A stretch of DNA of 9,337 nt from Limisphaerales bacterium. GTDB taxonomy: Bacteria; Verrucomicrobiota; Verrucomicrobiia; Limisphaerales; UBA11358. Below, in pieces: positions 1 through 5,838 of this stretch; position 1 is the stretch's first letter; the number at the start of each line of letters is the position of its first letter. The translations under genes and the position numbers were made by a program. Under the pieces are notes generated by a model. It saw only the letters and a program-made list of their open reading frames with translations, did no database searches and was not told where the DNA came from. Location of the stretch: positions 1-9,337 of the forward strand of contig PKZR01000152.1 of the NCBI GenBank assembly GCA_003133815.1, read 5' to 3'.

Positions 1-30
1 TGTTCGTCGAGCCGTGACATGGTGCGTCAT
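1..30 (-). CDS. Possible start of a further gene, truncated by the left edge
   Basis: The stop codon TGA of the 236-residue membrane protein (27-29) overlaps an ATG at 28-30 in the ATGA arrangement typical of translationally coupled genes; its frame stays open to the window edge and would begin MTHHVTARR. A second ATG at 18-20, in another frame, would begin MSRLDE. Neither has a convincing Shine-Dalgarno sequence. With only about ten codons visible, no product can be named and even the presence of a gene is uncertain. Confidence 0.25.
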   Translation of the reverse strand, partial: MTHHVTARRT

Positions 31-737
31 GCCGCTGGCAGGGTTTGCGACGGCTGCACCATCGTTGGTTTATAGAGTTCACCAAGAATGGGGCTGTAAT
101 CGTTGAATTTGATCAATTTGATGCCTTTTGCGCCCGTGGCTTCCTCCACCTTCGCTTTGACAACATCATTCACCGTGTCGCGATACATGAGGCGGGTGTC
201 CTGACGGTAATATGTCTCCTTGCGAAACCAGTTCTCGTAGATCGGGCCGACAACGGGCGATTTGATGAGCGTGGCGTCCAAGTCTTTCAAACCGAGGGAG
301 ACGGCATTGCGGAGCAAATAAATCGCAGCGATGAATCCGACAATCAGGATGCCGATTCCGAGAATGATTCCCGCTACTTTGAATATCAATCCTGCAATCA
401 TCAATGCTCCGATCAGCACAACCAACAATTGCCAGAGCTGGATCACTGCGGGGATTTCAGCAAAGCGGCAACTGAAAAAATATGCCGTGCCGAAGGGGGC
501 GGCGCAGATGTCGAACACCAATCGCTCGCGGGTCATGCGCAGATATTCACGCTTGGCTGACAACAAACCGCCCTCGGCAAAATCAACATAGAAGATTTCC
601 AAGCCGGGGACTTCGCGATCTTTCAATTCTTTTTCGACGGCGGCATAAAAATCCTTCGTGGACGTATTGAAGCCGGGAACGAGTGAATACCAGTGGTCAA
701 TCACGTCCGCTTTTTTGGATTTGAAAAAATCGAACAT
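27..737 (-). CDS. Membrane protein of unknown function, 236 residues
   Basis: I do not recognise the family. The protein has a soluble N-terminal part (about residues 1-95) with charged helices, one long hydrophobic stretch at about residues 99-143 that could form two closely spaced membrane segments or a hairpin, and a soluble C-terminal part of about 90 residues ending in a proline/glutamine-containing tail. No signal peptide or catalytic motif is evident. The ATG at 737 is preferred because it lies 4 nt after the stop of the upstream membrane-protein gene; extending to a TTG at 767 would cost 26 nt of overlap. The Shine-Dalgarno is weak, so translation may be coupled to the gene before it. 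The two genes probably form an operon, which suggests a shared envelope-associated role, but no function is visible. Confidence 0.75.
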   Translation of the reverse strand: MFDFFKSKKADVIDHWYSLVPGFNTSTKDFYAAVEKELKDREVPGLEIFYVDFAEGGLLSAKREYLRMTRERLVFDICAAPFGTAYFFSCRFAEIPAVIQLWQLLVVLIGALMIAGLIFKVAGIILGIGILIVGFIAAIYLLRNAVSLGLKDLDATLIKSPVVGPIYENWFRKETYYRQDTRLMYRDTVNDVVKAKVEEATGAKGIKLIKFNDYSPILGELYKPTMVQPSQTLPAA

Positions 738-741
738 AAAT

Positions 742-1176
742 TTATTTGGCTTTGCGTGGCAGGACAAACAGGGCTGCTCCGAAGATCAATGACAGATACG
801 CGCCGTAGGCAAGGATGTGCGTCAGGTCGCTGCCAATTTTGTTATACCAGTAAATGCCAACGCAAAAGGGAAGTGCGCCGGTGAGTTGCCCGACAATCAT
901 TTGGCTGCGCTTGGTGACACCGGCGAAAATGGTGATGGCGCAAAATATCGGGATGAGCCAAAGCAACCGTTGCCCGTCGCCAGATTTTTGCAGGTCAAAG
1001 CCGGAAATATTGCCGCCTAAAAATTGCGCCCACGGCAGAAAGAAACTGACGCCCAAACCGGCGGCACACAGATTGACCAATTGCGTCCGGCCTAAATTGA
1101 CGGTTTGATTTTCTGTCGCGGCAATGGTGGGTGTGGATTCTGATTTCGGTTTGATGGTGACTTCATCGGGCATCAT
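742..1176 (-). CDS. Four-segment integral membrane protein of unknown function
   Basis: The 144-residue product has a polar N-terminus of about 30 residues rich in Thr, Ser, Glu and Lys, and then four hydrophobic segments at about residues 32-51, 70-87, 92-111 and 118-139, ending in a short basic tail (RKAK). The loops are short. I see no conserved catalytic motif and cannot name a family. Two tandem ATG codons open the frame (1176 and 1173). The sequence AACAGGAAATC precedes them, placing AGGA 4 nt before the first and 7 nt before the second, so the second may be the true start. It is followed after 4 nt by another membrane-protein gene. No clear promoter was found; a 6-bp inverted repeat (1283-1297) lies about 110 bp upstream. 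Confidence 0.75.
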   Translation of the reverse strand: MMPDEVTIKPKSESTPTIAATENQTVNLGRTQLVNLCAAGLGVSFFLPWAQFLGGNISGFDLQKSGDGQRLLWLIPIFCAITIFAGVTKRSQMIVGQLTGALPFCVGIYWYNKIGSDLTHILAYGAYLSLIFGAALFVLPRKAK

Positions 1177-1282
1177 GATTTCCTGTTAGTTGTTATTGTG
1201 AACCGTGGCGAACCATCCCGTGACCAAGTAAAACAATGCGACAGGTCGGTGTGACGTGAGGGACAATGAGATTTTACAAGTG

Positions 1283-1297
1283 TGCATCACCGATGCA
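1283..1297. repeat. Short perfect inverted repeat upstream of the membrane-protein operon
   Basis: TGCATC and GATGCA flank a 3-nt centre (ACC). It sits between the terminator at 1300-1335 and the start of the 144-residue membrane-protein gene, where an operator could be expected. It is short enough to occur by chance, and no function is claimed. Confidence 0.3.
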
Positions 1298-1299
1298 AC

Positions 1300-1335
1300 A
1301 AAAATCCACCTCTCCATAAGAGGGGTGGATTTTTT
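1300..1335. terminator. Bidirectional-looking rho-independent terminator
   Basis: AAAAATCCA (1300-1308) pairs with TGGATTTTT (1326-1334), and CCTCT (1309-1313) with AGAGG (1319-1323) around a CCATA loop, leaving a two-G bulge. The stem is flanked by A and T runs, so both transcripts end in U runs. On the minus strand it lies 20 nt after the stop codon of the 23-codon peptide gene and would end that short transcript. It also separates the peptide gene from the membrane-protein operon. Confidence 0.75.
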
Positions 1336-1354
1336 GATCTTGATAAAGCGATGC

Positions 1355-1426
1355 TTATTTTTGCTTTAAAACTACGAGTATGCAGAGAAGAAGTATCAAT
1401 ACGATAACAAGAGTGCGTTCATTCAT
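1355..1426 (-). CDS. Putative 23-residue single-segment membrane peptide (possible small toxin-like protein)
   Basis: The 23-codon frame starts MNERTLVIVLILLLC and ends in a basic KQK tail before TAA. After four polar residues, about 16 consecutive hydrophobic residues are enough to span a membrane. AGAAAGG lies 7 nt before the ATG, an extended -10 promoter lies about 50 nt further upstream, and a strong terminator follows the stop by 20 nt. The unit therefore looks like a complete stand-alone small gene. In length and Leu/Ile/Val composition it resembles Ibs-type type I toxins of enterobacteria, but this is a compositional likeness, not established homology. Small regulatory membrane peptides look similar. 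No antisense RNA overlapping the frame was clearly identified. Confidence 0.55.
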   Translation of the reverse strand: MNERTLVIVLILLLCILVVLKQK

Positions 1427-1481
1427 CGGTAAACCTTTCTAAACAGATTTTAGACCGTTATTGGGAGATTGCTACCATAGC

Positions 1482-1511
1482 ATGATAGCATATCGCTTCA
1501 GACTAATGCAA
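1482..1511 (-). promoter_or_regulatory. Predicted extended -10 promoter for the 23-residue peptide
   Basis: On the minus strand TTGCAT (1511-1506) is separated by 18 nt from TATCAT (1487-1482), which is preceded by TGC, giving an extended -10 element. The predicted start is near 1475, leaving a leader of about 50 nt before the ATG at 1426. The -10 overlaps a direct repeat on the plus strand (TAGCAT at 1478-1483 and at 1486-1491), which could be a regulator binding site. Confidence 0.5.
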
Positions 1512-1592
1512 ACAGGTATAGGGGTTTCAAATTTAACATCTCGCAGAATAGCCAGCGGTTTGTTCTATCGTAGTATAAGCAACCAGTGAAAA

Positions 1593-1621
1593 TTGCTTTG
1601 AATTCAACGCTGTGTTAGAAT
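1593..1621 (+). promoter_or_regulatory. Predicted plus-strand extended -10 promoter, divergent from the peptide promoter
   Basis: TTGCTT (1593-1598), a 17-nt spacer and TAGAAT (1616-1621) preceded by TGT give an extended -10 arrangement. It points away from the minus-strand peptide promoter, with about 80 bp between their -35 elements. No open reading frame with a ribosome binding site follows it, so a non-coding transcript is the likeliest product. It is a consensus match only. Confidence 0.35.
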
Positions 1622-1627
1622 AATCCA

Positions 1628-1855
1628 AGAGTGGTAAATGTGCCTCCGGCAGATGGAGTGTGTGCAATAACTTGACTGCCGGTCGATGAAAATCAACTTC
1701 ACGCGCAAGGAATAGCCATCCCCACGTATTTTGATAGATGTGTGTAGCCTACCGGAAGACAAGTTCTTGAGCGATGAACACGAAAACTGCGTTGGTCAGC
1801 CTGACCGCGAACCCAACCCCTCTCCACCGGTTACACATCAGCCGGTGGTTTTATC
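1628..1855 (+). ncRNA. Candidate structured small RNA in the gene-free region
   Basis: This stretch has no credible gene on either strand but holds several inverted repeats: CCGGCAG/CTGCCGG (1646-1652 and 1676-1682), the 13-nt palindrome GGTCAGCCTGACC (1794-1806), a possible long-range pairing of TGTGTAGCC (1740-1748) with GGTTACACA (1829-1837), and the CCACCGG/CCGGTGG hairpin followed by TTTTAT at its end. A plus-strand extended -10 promoter precedes it at the right spacing. It does not match tmRNA, RNase P, SRP RNA or 6S RNA motifs that I know. The 3' end would be antisense to the last codons of the zinc peptidase gene. Transcription is inferred, not shown. Confidence 0.3.
1824..1855 (+). 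terminator. Hairpin with plus-strand T-run at the end of the zinc peptidase gene
   Basis: CCACCGG (1824-1830) pairs with CCGGTGG (1843-1849) around an 11-nt loop, followed on the plus strand by TTTTATCATT. The stop codon of the minus-strand peptidase gene (1831-1833) lies inside the loop. On the minus strand no T-run follows, so it fits a plus-strand terminator better than a terminator for the peptidase gene. Confidence 0.45.
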
Positions 1856-2595
1856 ATTATGGCTGAAAGCTCGACCTTGTTTGAGAATTCTTTTGTTCGC
1901 AGAGACATTTCTGTAGATTCTGTTGCAAAATCTAACCGCACTCCCGTTTTCTCTAAAAAATTGCGACCCCAAGTAAATACCTCTTCTTGAACCGATTTGC
2001 TTTTAAGACGTTTTTTTGGAAATCTCGGAGAAATTCCATTAAGAGAAGAAAGCCCCCATAATCTTGAATAACCGTCAGTATTTTTTACAAAGGCACAAAC
2101 TCCAATTCCAGAATGAGTTTCTAAAATTGAGCGAGCGGCGACCTCCAACGAGACCGAATATCGTTCAGCACAAGCTCGAATTACACCGAGGCACATTTGT
2201 GGTGAGAGTATTTCAAATTCTATAATTTTGCTATGATCAACAAGAAGACGAGAGGCAAACTGATTGCACAACTCCTCGCAATCATAATAATTTTTTTTGT
2301 CCGTGAAAGATGGAGAAAACGCCCAATTTTTTTGCAATAAGTAATGTCCTAGTTCGTGGGCGGCAGTAAAGCGATCAACAGCGGTCAAATTTTGATTACG
2401 CCTTTGTCCACGCACTACAACCAGCCAATTTCCATCGCCATCTTGTGCCAGTGCGCCCGACCGACTGGCACTTGATTCGAGAATTATGCGGATTCCAAGT
2501 CCATCCAATAATTTTTTAATGTCCAGCTCATCCTTAACACCGGCCCTTAATTTTTCTGCACTGGTAATTAGCCAAGCGCTTAATTCAGCTTTCAT
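1831..2595 (-). CDS. ImmA/IrrE-family zinc metallopeptidase, 254 residues
   Basis: The zinc-binding motif HELGH is at residues 80-84 within FTAAHELGHYLL. It is followed by EELCNQFASRLL at about 107-118, which supplies the third (Glu) ligand and matches the family's E..xNxFAxxLL signature. The first 70 residues fit the usual helical/beta N-terminal part of the fold. The C-terminal region (about 150-254) goes beyond the minimal peptidase core and ends in KPPADV. ImmA cleaves the ICEBs1 repressor and IrrE cleaves DdrO, so relatives usually act on a transcriptional repressor, but no HTH partner gene is next to this one. Its start overlaps the 3' end of the HD-domain gene by 11 nt, and it lacks a strong Shine-Dalgarno, implying translational coupling and joint function. 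Base composition is A+T rich like its partner. Confidence 0.85.
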   Translation of the reverse strand: MKAELSAWLITSAEKLRAGVKDELDIKKLLDGLGIRIILESSASRSGALAQDGDGNWLVVVRGQRRNQNLTAVDRFTAAHELGHYLLQKNWAFSPSFTDKKNYYDCEELCNQFASRLLVDHSKIIEFEILSPQMCLGVIRACAERYSVSLEVAARSILETHSGIGVCAFVKNTDGYSRLWGLSSLNGISPRFPKKRLKSKSVQEEVFTWGRNFLEKTGVRLDFATESTEMSLRTKEFSNKVELSAIMIKPPADV

Positions 2596-4468
2596 TAGGC
2601 TTCACTAATGTTCTTAAAAAATAAGCACCCAACGGATACTTGTTTTCCGCACTCATATTGCGAGCCGCCTTTTGTTCCATGACTTTTTGTTGAAAATATG
2701 GACTCTCTTTAATTTTAGAAAGGGAGTTAAAGATCACAATAGTTTCTTCACTCACTGTCCCTTCTTCTTGTGTGACGCCCATTAAACAATTTTTTACCGC
2801 CCGTTTAAACAAGCGAAAATATTTTTTGCTTTTCTCACCAAATCTGGTTTGCATTTCATGTGCGGCTTTTTCTTTCATGAACACTTCAATACGCCATAAG
2901 CTTCCGAAACGATCTAATTGCGCCTCGCAATGTCCACCGGCCAGTCTTACTTGTTTATCCTGATCCCATTCATTCAATGTTTGAAATGTGCCATTATGGA
3001 CTATCTTTACTTTGGCAATTTTTGAATTCATGCTGCGAGCGGGGCAATACATTACAACGCTCCCTGGCTCCAGATGAAAATCTTTTTCCAAAGACGCCAC
3101 AGCCAGCCTGCGGATTTCTGCCGCTTCACGCTTCGCTTCAATTGTTGGCTTTCGTGTTTTATCTGCTCGACCTAAATAATGATGCTCGATCATTTCGAAT
3201 TGTGCAGTATTGAGATCATCTTTATAAATGACCCCGACAGACTTATAAATGTCGCGGCCTGCCAGTGCTTGAAAAAGAATCATGCTAGATTCACATTTTC
3301 TTTCGACGCATTCTTTTAGAAATGCTGTAATCAATTCTTCGTCAGAATAGGCCAATATTCTATTTTCAAGACCATCAAGCCATTGGTTTTTTTCGTTCGG
3401 TGGAATGTGTGCCAAAAGTTCGCTGATACCACGCTCAAGCATTGCTGCGGCAGCACATTTTGTAGGGTGAAAAAGAACTGACTCCCCAAGGTTATAACGC
3501 GCTTCTAAAAGATCCAAAATTGATGAAATAGCATCTCTTTTAGGCCGATTTCGCTCACCATAAGAAATCACAAATTGAGGCACATTAGTTGTTGGATGAC
3601 AACGAATTTGCATATACTCAAACAGTCTTCTATCAAAAAACTTCGGTTTCCCAATGTGATACCAGTCGCGATATAAATAATCCAACAAATCGGCACATAT
3701 CGTATTCCCAACAATATCTCGACAGACGCCAATCCGAACACCAGCAATCTGCGTATCTGTAAATTTGGTGTCTTTTGAAATGATTCTTTTTAAGATTGAT
3801 GTAGGCGTATCAGTCGGACTGCCCGATTTAATATATTGGGAGTATAACGAGTTAATTAAATCTCCCAAAGGTTTAGAGCTTAAGCCTATTATCCAATCGT
3901 CTTTTCTGAAAACCAAGTCAAGACGGCTGTCGCCATCATGTGGTTCCAATAATCCCAATTCATCTTCAAGGGTATGACCAGCTGGCAAATGTCCAATGTC
4001 GTGCAGTAACGCGGCAAGTCGAACGAATCGTATCTCTAACGGTGTTAATGGTTCAGAAAATGCGCAGTTGGATTCCTCTTTTGACCCCTTCTTTTTGAAT
4101 CTACGAAAACTTGCTTCAATCGCATTAACAATTTTCTGGGCAACCCAAACGGTTCCTAGGGCATGTTCCATTCTCTTATGAGTTGCACTGCGATATACTA
4201 AATGTGCCTGCCCTAGTTGATATACCTTTTCCAATCTTTGGAATGCAGGGTGATCGATGATTTTGACTTCGTCCTCCGTAAAACGTATGAAGTCGTGAAT
4301 TGGAATAAAAAATTCTTGGTCGTCACCGAGTTCACGATCAGGAATATCTTCAGATTTATTGACACTTTCCCCCTTATTAGGAGTGATGAAAGCTTCTTTG
4401 GAGGCGGGGATAGGGGTTAAAGAGAATTGTTTTTCAGGTTCACCACCATCATTCGCCGGATTTTTCAT
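2585..4468 (-). CDS. HD-domain phosphohydrolase, SAMHD1/dGTPase-like (COG1078 type), 627 residues
   Basis: The full metal and catalytic set of the dNTP triphosphohydrolase-like HD family is visible: RMEH with H102, HDIGHLPAGH with H156, D157, H160 and H165, and ADLLDYLYRD with D260, Y264 and D268, whose spacing parallels SAMHD1 D311/Y315/D319. The later segment YNLGESVLFHPTK (about 330-342) matches the R..L...V..H region of the family, and SVVMYCPARSMNSK (about 470-485) its C-terminal part. The first 50 residues look disordered; the last 150 are unassigned. A likely activity is removal of triphosphate from (d)NTPs in the cytoplasm, but the substrate is unknown. Upstream DNA is very A+T rich and the Shine-Dalgarno is poor. 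Overlap with the zinc peptidase gene indicates a two-gene operon. Hand counts show 17/60 G+C at 2281-2340, inside the partner gene, versus 36/60 in the ligase gene, suggesting acquisition by transfer. Confidence 0.88.
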   Translation of the reverse strand: MKNPANDGGEPEKQFSLTPIPASKEAFITPNKGESVNKSEDIPDRELGDDQEFFIPIHDFIRFTEDEVKIIDHPAFQRLEKVYQLGQAHLVYRSATHKRMEHALGTVWVAQKIVNAIEASFRRFKKKGSKEESNCAFSEPLTPLEIRFVRLAALLHDIGHLPAGHTLEDELGLLEPHDGDSRLDLVFRKDDWIIGLSSKPLGDLINSLYSQYIKSGSPTDTPTSILKRIISKDTKFTDTQIAGVRIGVCRDIVGNTICADLLDYLYRDWYHIGKPKFFDRRLFEYMQIRCHPTTNVPQFVISYGERNRPKRDAISSILDLLEARYNLGESVLFHPTKCAAAAMLERGISELLAHIPPNEKNQWLDGLENRILAYSDEELITAFLKECVERKCESSMILFQALAGRDIYKSVGVIYKDDLNTAQFEMIEHHYLGRADKTRKPTIEAKREAAEIRRLAVASLEKDFHLEPGSVVMYCPARSMNSKIAKVKIVHNGTFQTLNEWDQDKQVRLAGGHCEAQLDRFGSLWRIEVFMKEKAAHEMQTRFGEKSKKYFRLFKRAVKNCLMGVTQEEGTVSEETIVIFNSLSKIKESPYFQQKVMEQKAARNMSAENKYPLGAYFLRTLVKPNES

Positions 4469-4539
4469 AATTAACTTACAACGTAATGAATATTTTTTTT
4501 ATTTCAAGCGGTTATTCATGAAAAATTACACTTTAGAAA

Positions 4540-4569
4540 AACGAGGCGATTTTCAAAAATCGCCTCGTT
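4540..4569 (-). terminator. Strong terminator after the ArdC-SymE operon
   Basis: A 14-bp perfect inverted repeat (AACGAGGCGATTTT with its complement) is separated by only two bases, so the real loop is probably slightly larger. On the minus strand it is followed by TTCTAAAG, extending the stem's own TT into a short T-run. It lies about 60 nt after the SymE-like stop codon and just upstream of the HD-domain gene, insulating the two operons. Confidence 0.75.
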
Positions 4570-4631
4570 GTTGTAATAATTAGTTGTAGAAAATACCCAA
4601 TTCTCATAAAGAACTGTGATTTTGATTTTCA

Positions 4632-4841
4632 TCAACTGGCCGGTGAATGTTCTTTGAACTGAAGCGTCAATTCACCGGGTCTTGGCACATGAATTTCTGC
4701 CCAGTGTCCGGGTTTAAACCCTGCCTGCTCAAGCCAGCGTCCACTCAACCGTATCCGTGGCTTTATTTTCCGATAAAAGGAATCACCAACAGGTTCAATT
4801 TTTAGGCTGCGCCGTTTGACTGGTTTTTCAAAATCAGTCAT
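4632..4841 (-). CDS. SymE-like toxin family protein, 69 residues
   Basis: The core KPRIRLSGRWLEQAGFKPG followed by a beta-rich stretch ending GELTLQF matches the SymE family signature (P.I.L.G.WLE.AGF..G....V....G.L.L), an AbrB-like fold. E. coli SymE is an SOS-induced protein with toxic, RNA-degradation-linked activity, controlled by the antisense RNA SymR. The N-terminus is short and basic. The ATG at 4841 overlaps the end of the ArdC gene by 8 nt and has GAGG 6 nt upstream; a longer in-frame extension with a run of arginines is an artefact of reading the ArdC gene out of frame. Family membership is fairly certain. Whether this protein is toxic, and whether it has an antisense RNA, cannot be seen: it is co-transcribed with ArdC rather than having its own SOS-type promoter. 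Confidence 0.8.
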   Translation of the reverse strand: MTDFEKPVKRRSLKIEPVGDSFYRKIKPRIRLSGRWLEQAGFKPGHWAEIHVPRPGELTLQFKEHSPAS

Positions 4842-5697
4842 GGACGGCCTCGCTTTCTGGAAACGTCCGGCCAAGAATGAAGTCAGATGCCTTCTGCGCC
4901 TGCGCCGCCGCCTGCACAATCACCGTCTTGTCATTTTTCAACTGCTCAAGCCAGCCGTTTAGATACGCGGCGGAGTTGTCAATCGTCCGTTCGCCAATCT
5001 CGGCCTGCCCGCACAGAAACGCTGCGCCCATTTCGGCAATCAATTCCTCTTTGCAATAGGGATTGGAGCCAAAACCGGCTGATTCCGTGAGCGTGGATCG
5101 TTTCAACCGCTTTTCATGGCCGGTCGAATGAACAAGTTCGTGGAAGACGGTGGCGTAATAGCCTTCCGCTCGCTCAAACCGTTCGCGTGGCGGCAAGCCA
5201 ACGCAATCCTCGCGCGGGGAATAATAGGCGTGGGTCATGCCGTGTTTCAGAATCGGTGGCTGCGGCATACCCGCCACAATCTCCTCCGGCTTCACGATGT
5301 CATTAACGGATTCCTGCACCGGCTCGGTGCTGGTTTTCAGTCCGTCGCACTGTGCCACATTGAAGACGTGGTAAAAGCGAAGCAGATATTTTTTCTTCTC
5401 CTCACCCGTTTTCTTGTCTTCAACGGTCGTCTGTTTCCAGAAAACAACGGGACATGATTTCTCGCCCTTGCGAACGCTTCCGCCAAGCTGTGATACCTGC
5501 CGGAACGTGAGCCAGAATGGTGACTCATACCGCATGGCAATCAATAAAAAGACATTGATGCCGCGATAGGGATGTTTGCTGACGAAATTCCGGGGCAAGC
5601 CGGTCCGTGCCTTCCAAGGCCTGTGCCAGGGGATGGTGCCCTGCTCCAGCAAGGCGATGATTCGATCGGTGATACGGTCATACGTTGGATTTTTCAT
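4834..5697 (-). CDS. ardC: ArdC-family antirestriction / ssDNA-binding zincin protein, 287 residues
   Basis: Residues 1 to about 125 match the ArdC N-terminal domain (formerly DUF1738): YDRITDRIIALLEQGTIPW, PYRGINVFLL, FRQVSQLGGSVRKGEKS and VVFWK are hallmark segments. The C-terminal half is a polyvalent metallopeptidase-like domain with HELVHSTGH as zinc motif and KEELIAEMGAAFLC providing the downstream Glu ligand. ArdC of plasmid pSa binds single-stranded DNA and protects incoming DNA from restriction; relatives are common on plasmids, integrative elements and phages. The ATG at 5697 is chosen because AGGAG lies 7 nt upstream and the family starts there; a longer frame to a TTG at 5799 simply reads through the repeated leader. 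The gene follows leader repeat A and overlaps the SymE-like gene. Confidence 0.9.
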   Translation of the reverse strand: MKNPTYDRITDRIIALLEQGTIPWHRPWKARTGLPRNFVSKHPYRGINVFLLIAMRYESPFWLTFRQVSQLGGSVRKGEKSCPVVFWKQTTVEDKKTGEEKKKYLLRFYHVFNVAQCDGLKTSTEPVQESVNDIVKPEEIVAGMPQPPILKHGMTHAYYSPREDCVGLPPRERFERAEGYYATVFHELVHSTGHEKRLKRSTLTESAGFGSNPYCKEELIAEMGAAFLCGQAEIGERTIDNSAAYLNGWLEQLKNDKTVIVQAAAQAQKASDFILGRTFPESEAVHD

Positions 5698-5710
5698 TGT
5701 GATGCTCCTG

Positions 5711-5834
5711 TGGTTGTTGGTTTGAAATGAACTACCACTATGAAGCGTATCTCCCTGCGCCGTTTCAATGAAGACGGGCAGATTTGCCGGAAGCGGCAAA
5801 TGAAAAAAGAGCGACCCTGACGGATCGCCCTTGT
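5711..5834 (-). repeat. Terminator/leader repeat, copy A (before ardC)
   Basis: This is one of three similar intergenic modules. In the direction of transcription it has ACAAGGGCGATCC pairing with GGGTCGCTC, a T-run, the invariant TTTGCCGCTTCCGGCAAA hairpin (5783-5800), CCCGTCTTCAT, GGGAGATACG(C), AGTTCATTTCAAA, and a CCAACAACCAC stretch just before the AGGAG of ardC. It terminates the ligase transcript 8 nt after its stop codon and forms the 5' region of ardC. A TTGAAA-like -35 sits inside, but no convincing -10 was found at the right distance. Confidence 0.85.
5809..5830 (-). terminator. Terminator hairpin in leader repeat A (after the ligase gene)
   Basis: GGGCGATCC pairs with GGGTCGCTC across a GTCA loop (9 pairs including G-U), followed on the minus strand by six T residues. 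It starts 8 nt after the ligase stop codon. Confidence 0.7.
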
Positions 5835-5838
5835 ATTT

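Noticed and set aside
45..560. Plus-strand 171-codon open frame opposite the membrane protein gene
   Set aside because: The composition is His/Asp/Asn-rich without any recognisable domain, and the minus-strand frame has coherent membrane segments and operon context.
738..767. Longer start of the 236-residue membrane protein at 767
   Set aside because: It would use a TTG codon and overlap the upstream gene by 26 nt, while the ATG at 737 follows that gene by 4 nt.
4469..4515. Promoter of the HD-domain gene (TTGAAA with an A-run downstream)
   Set aside because: A -35-like TTGAAA is present, but no good -10 lies at 16-18 nt. In such A+T-rich DNA chance matches are common, so I did not annotate it.
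4842..4919. Arginine-rich N-terminus (MCRRRRRRRR) for the SymE-like protein
   Set aside because: It is an out-of-frame reading of the alanine/glutamine-rich end of the ArdC gene. The ATG at 4841 has a Shine-Dalgarno and matches the family length.
5698..5799. N-terminal extension of ArdC beginning MPLPANLPVF from a TTG at 5799
   Set aside because: The extension is the leader repeat read as protein. A good ribosome binding site and the family's usual start are at 5697, and the same repeat in copy B runs out of frame with the ligase.
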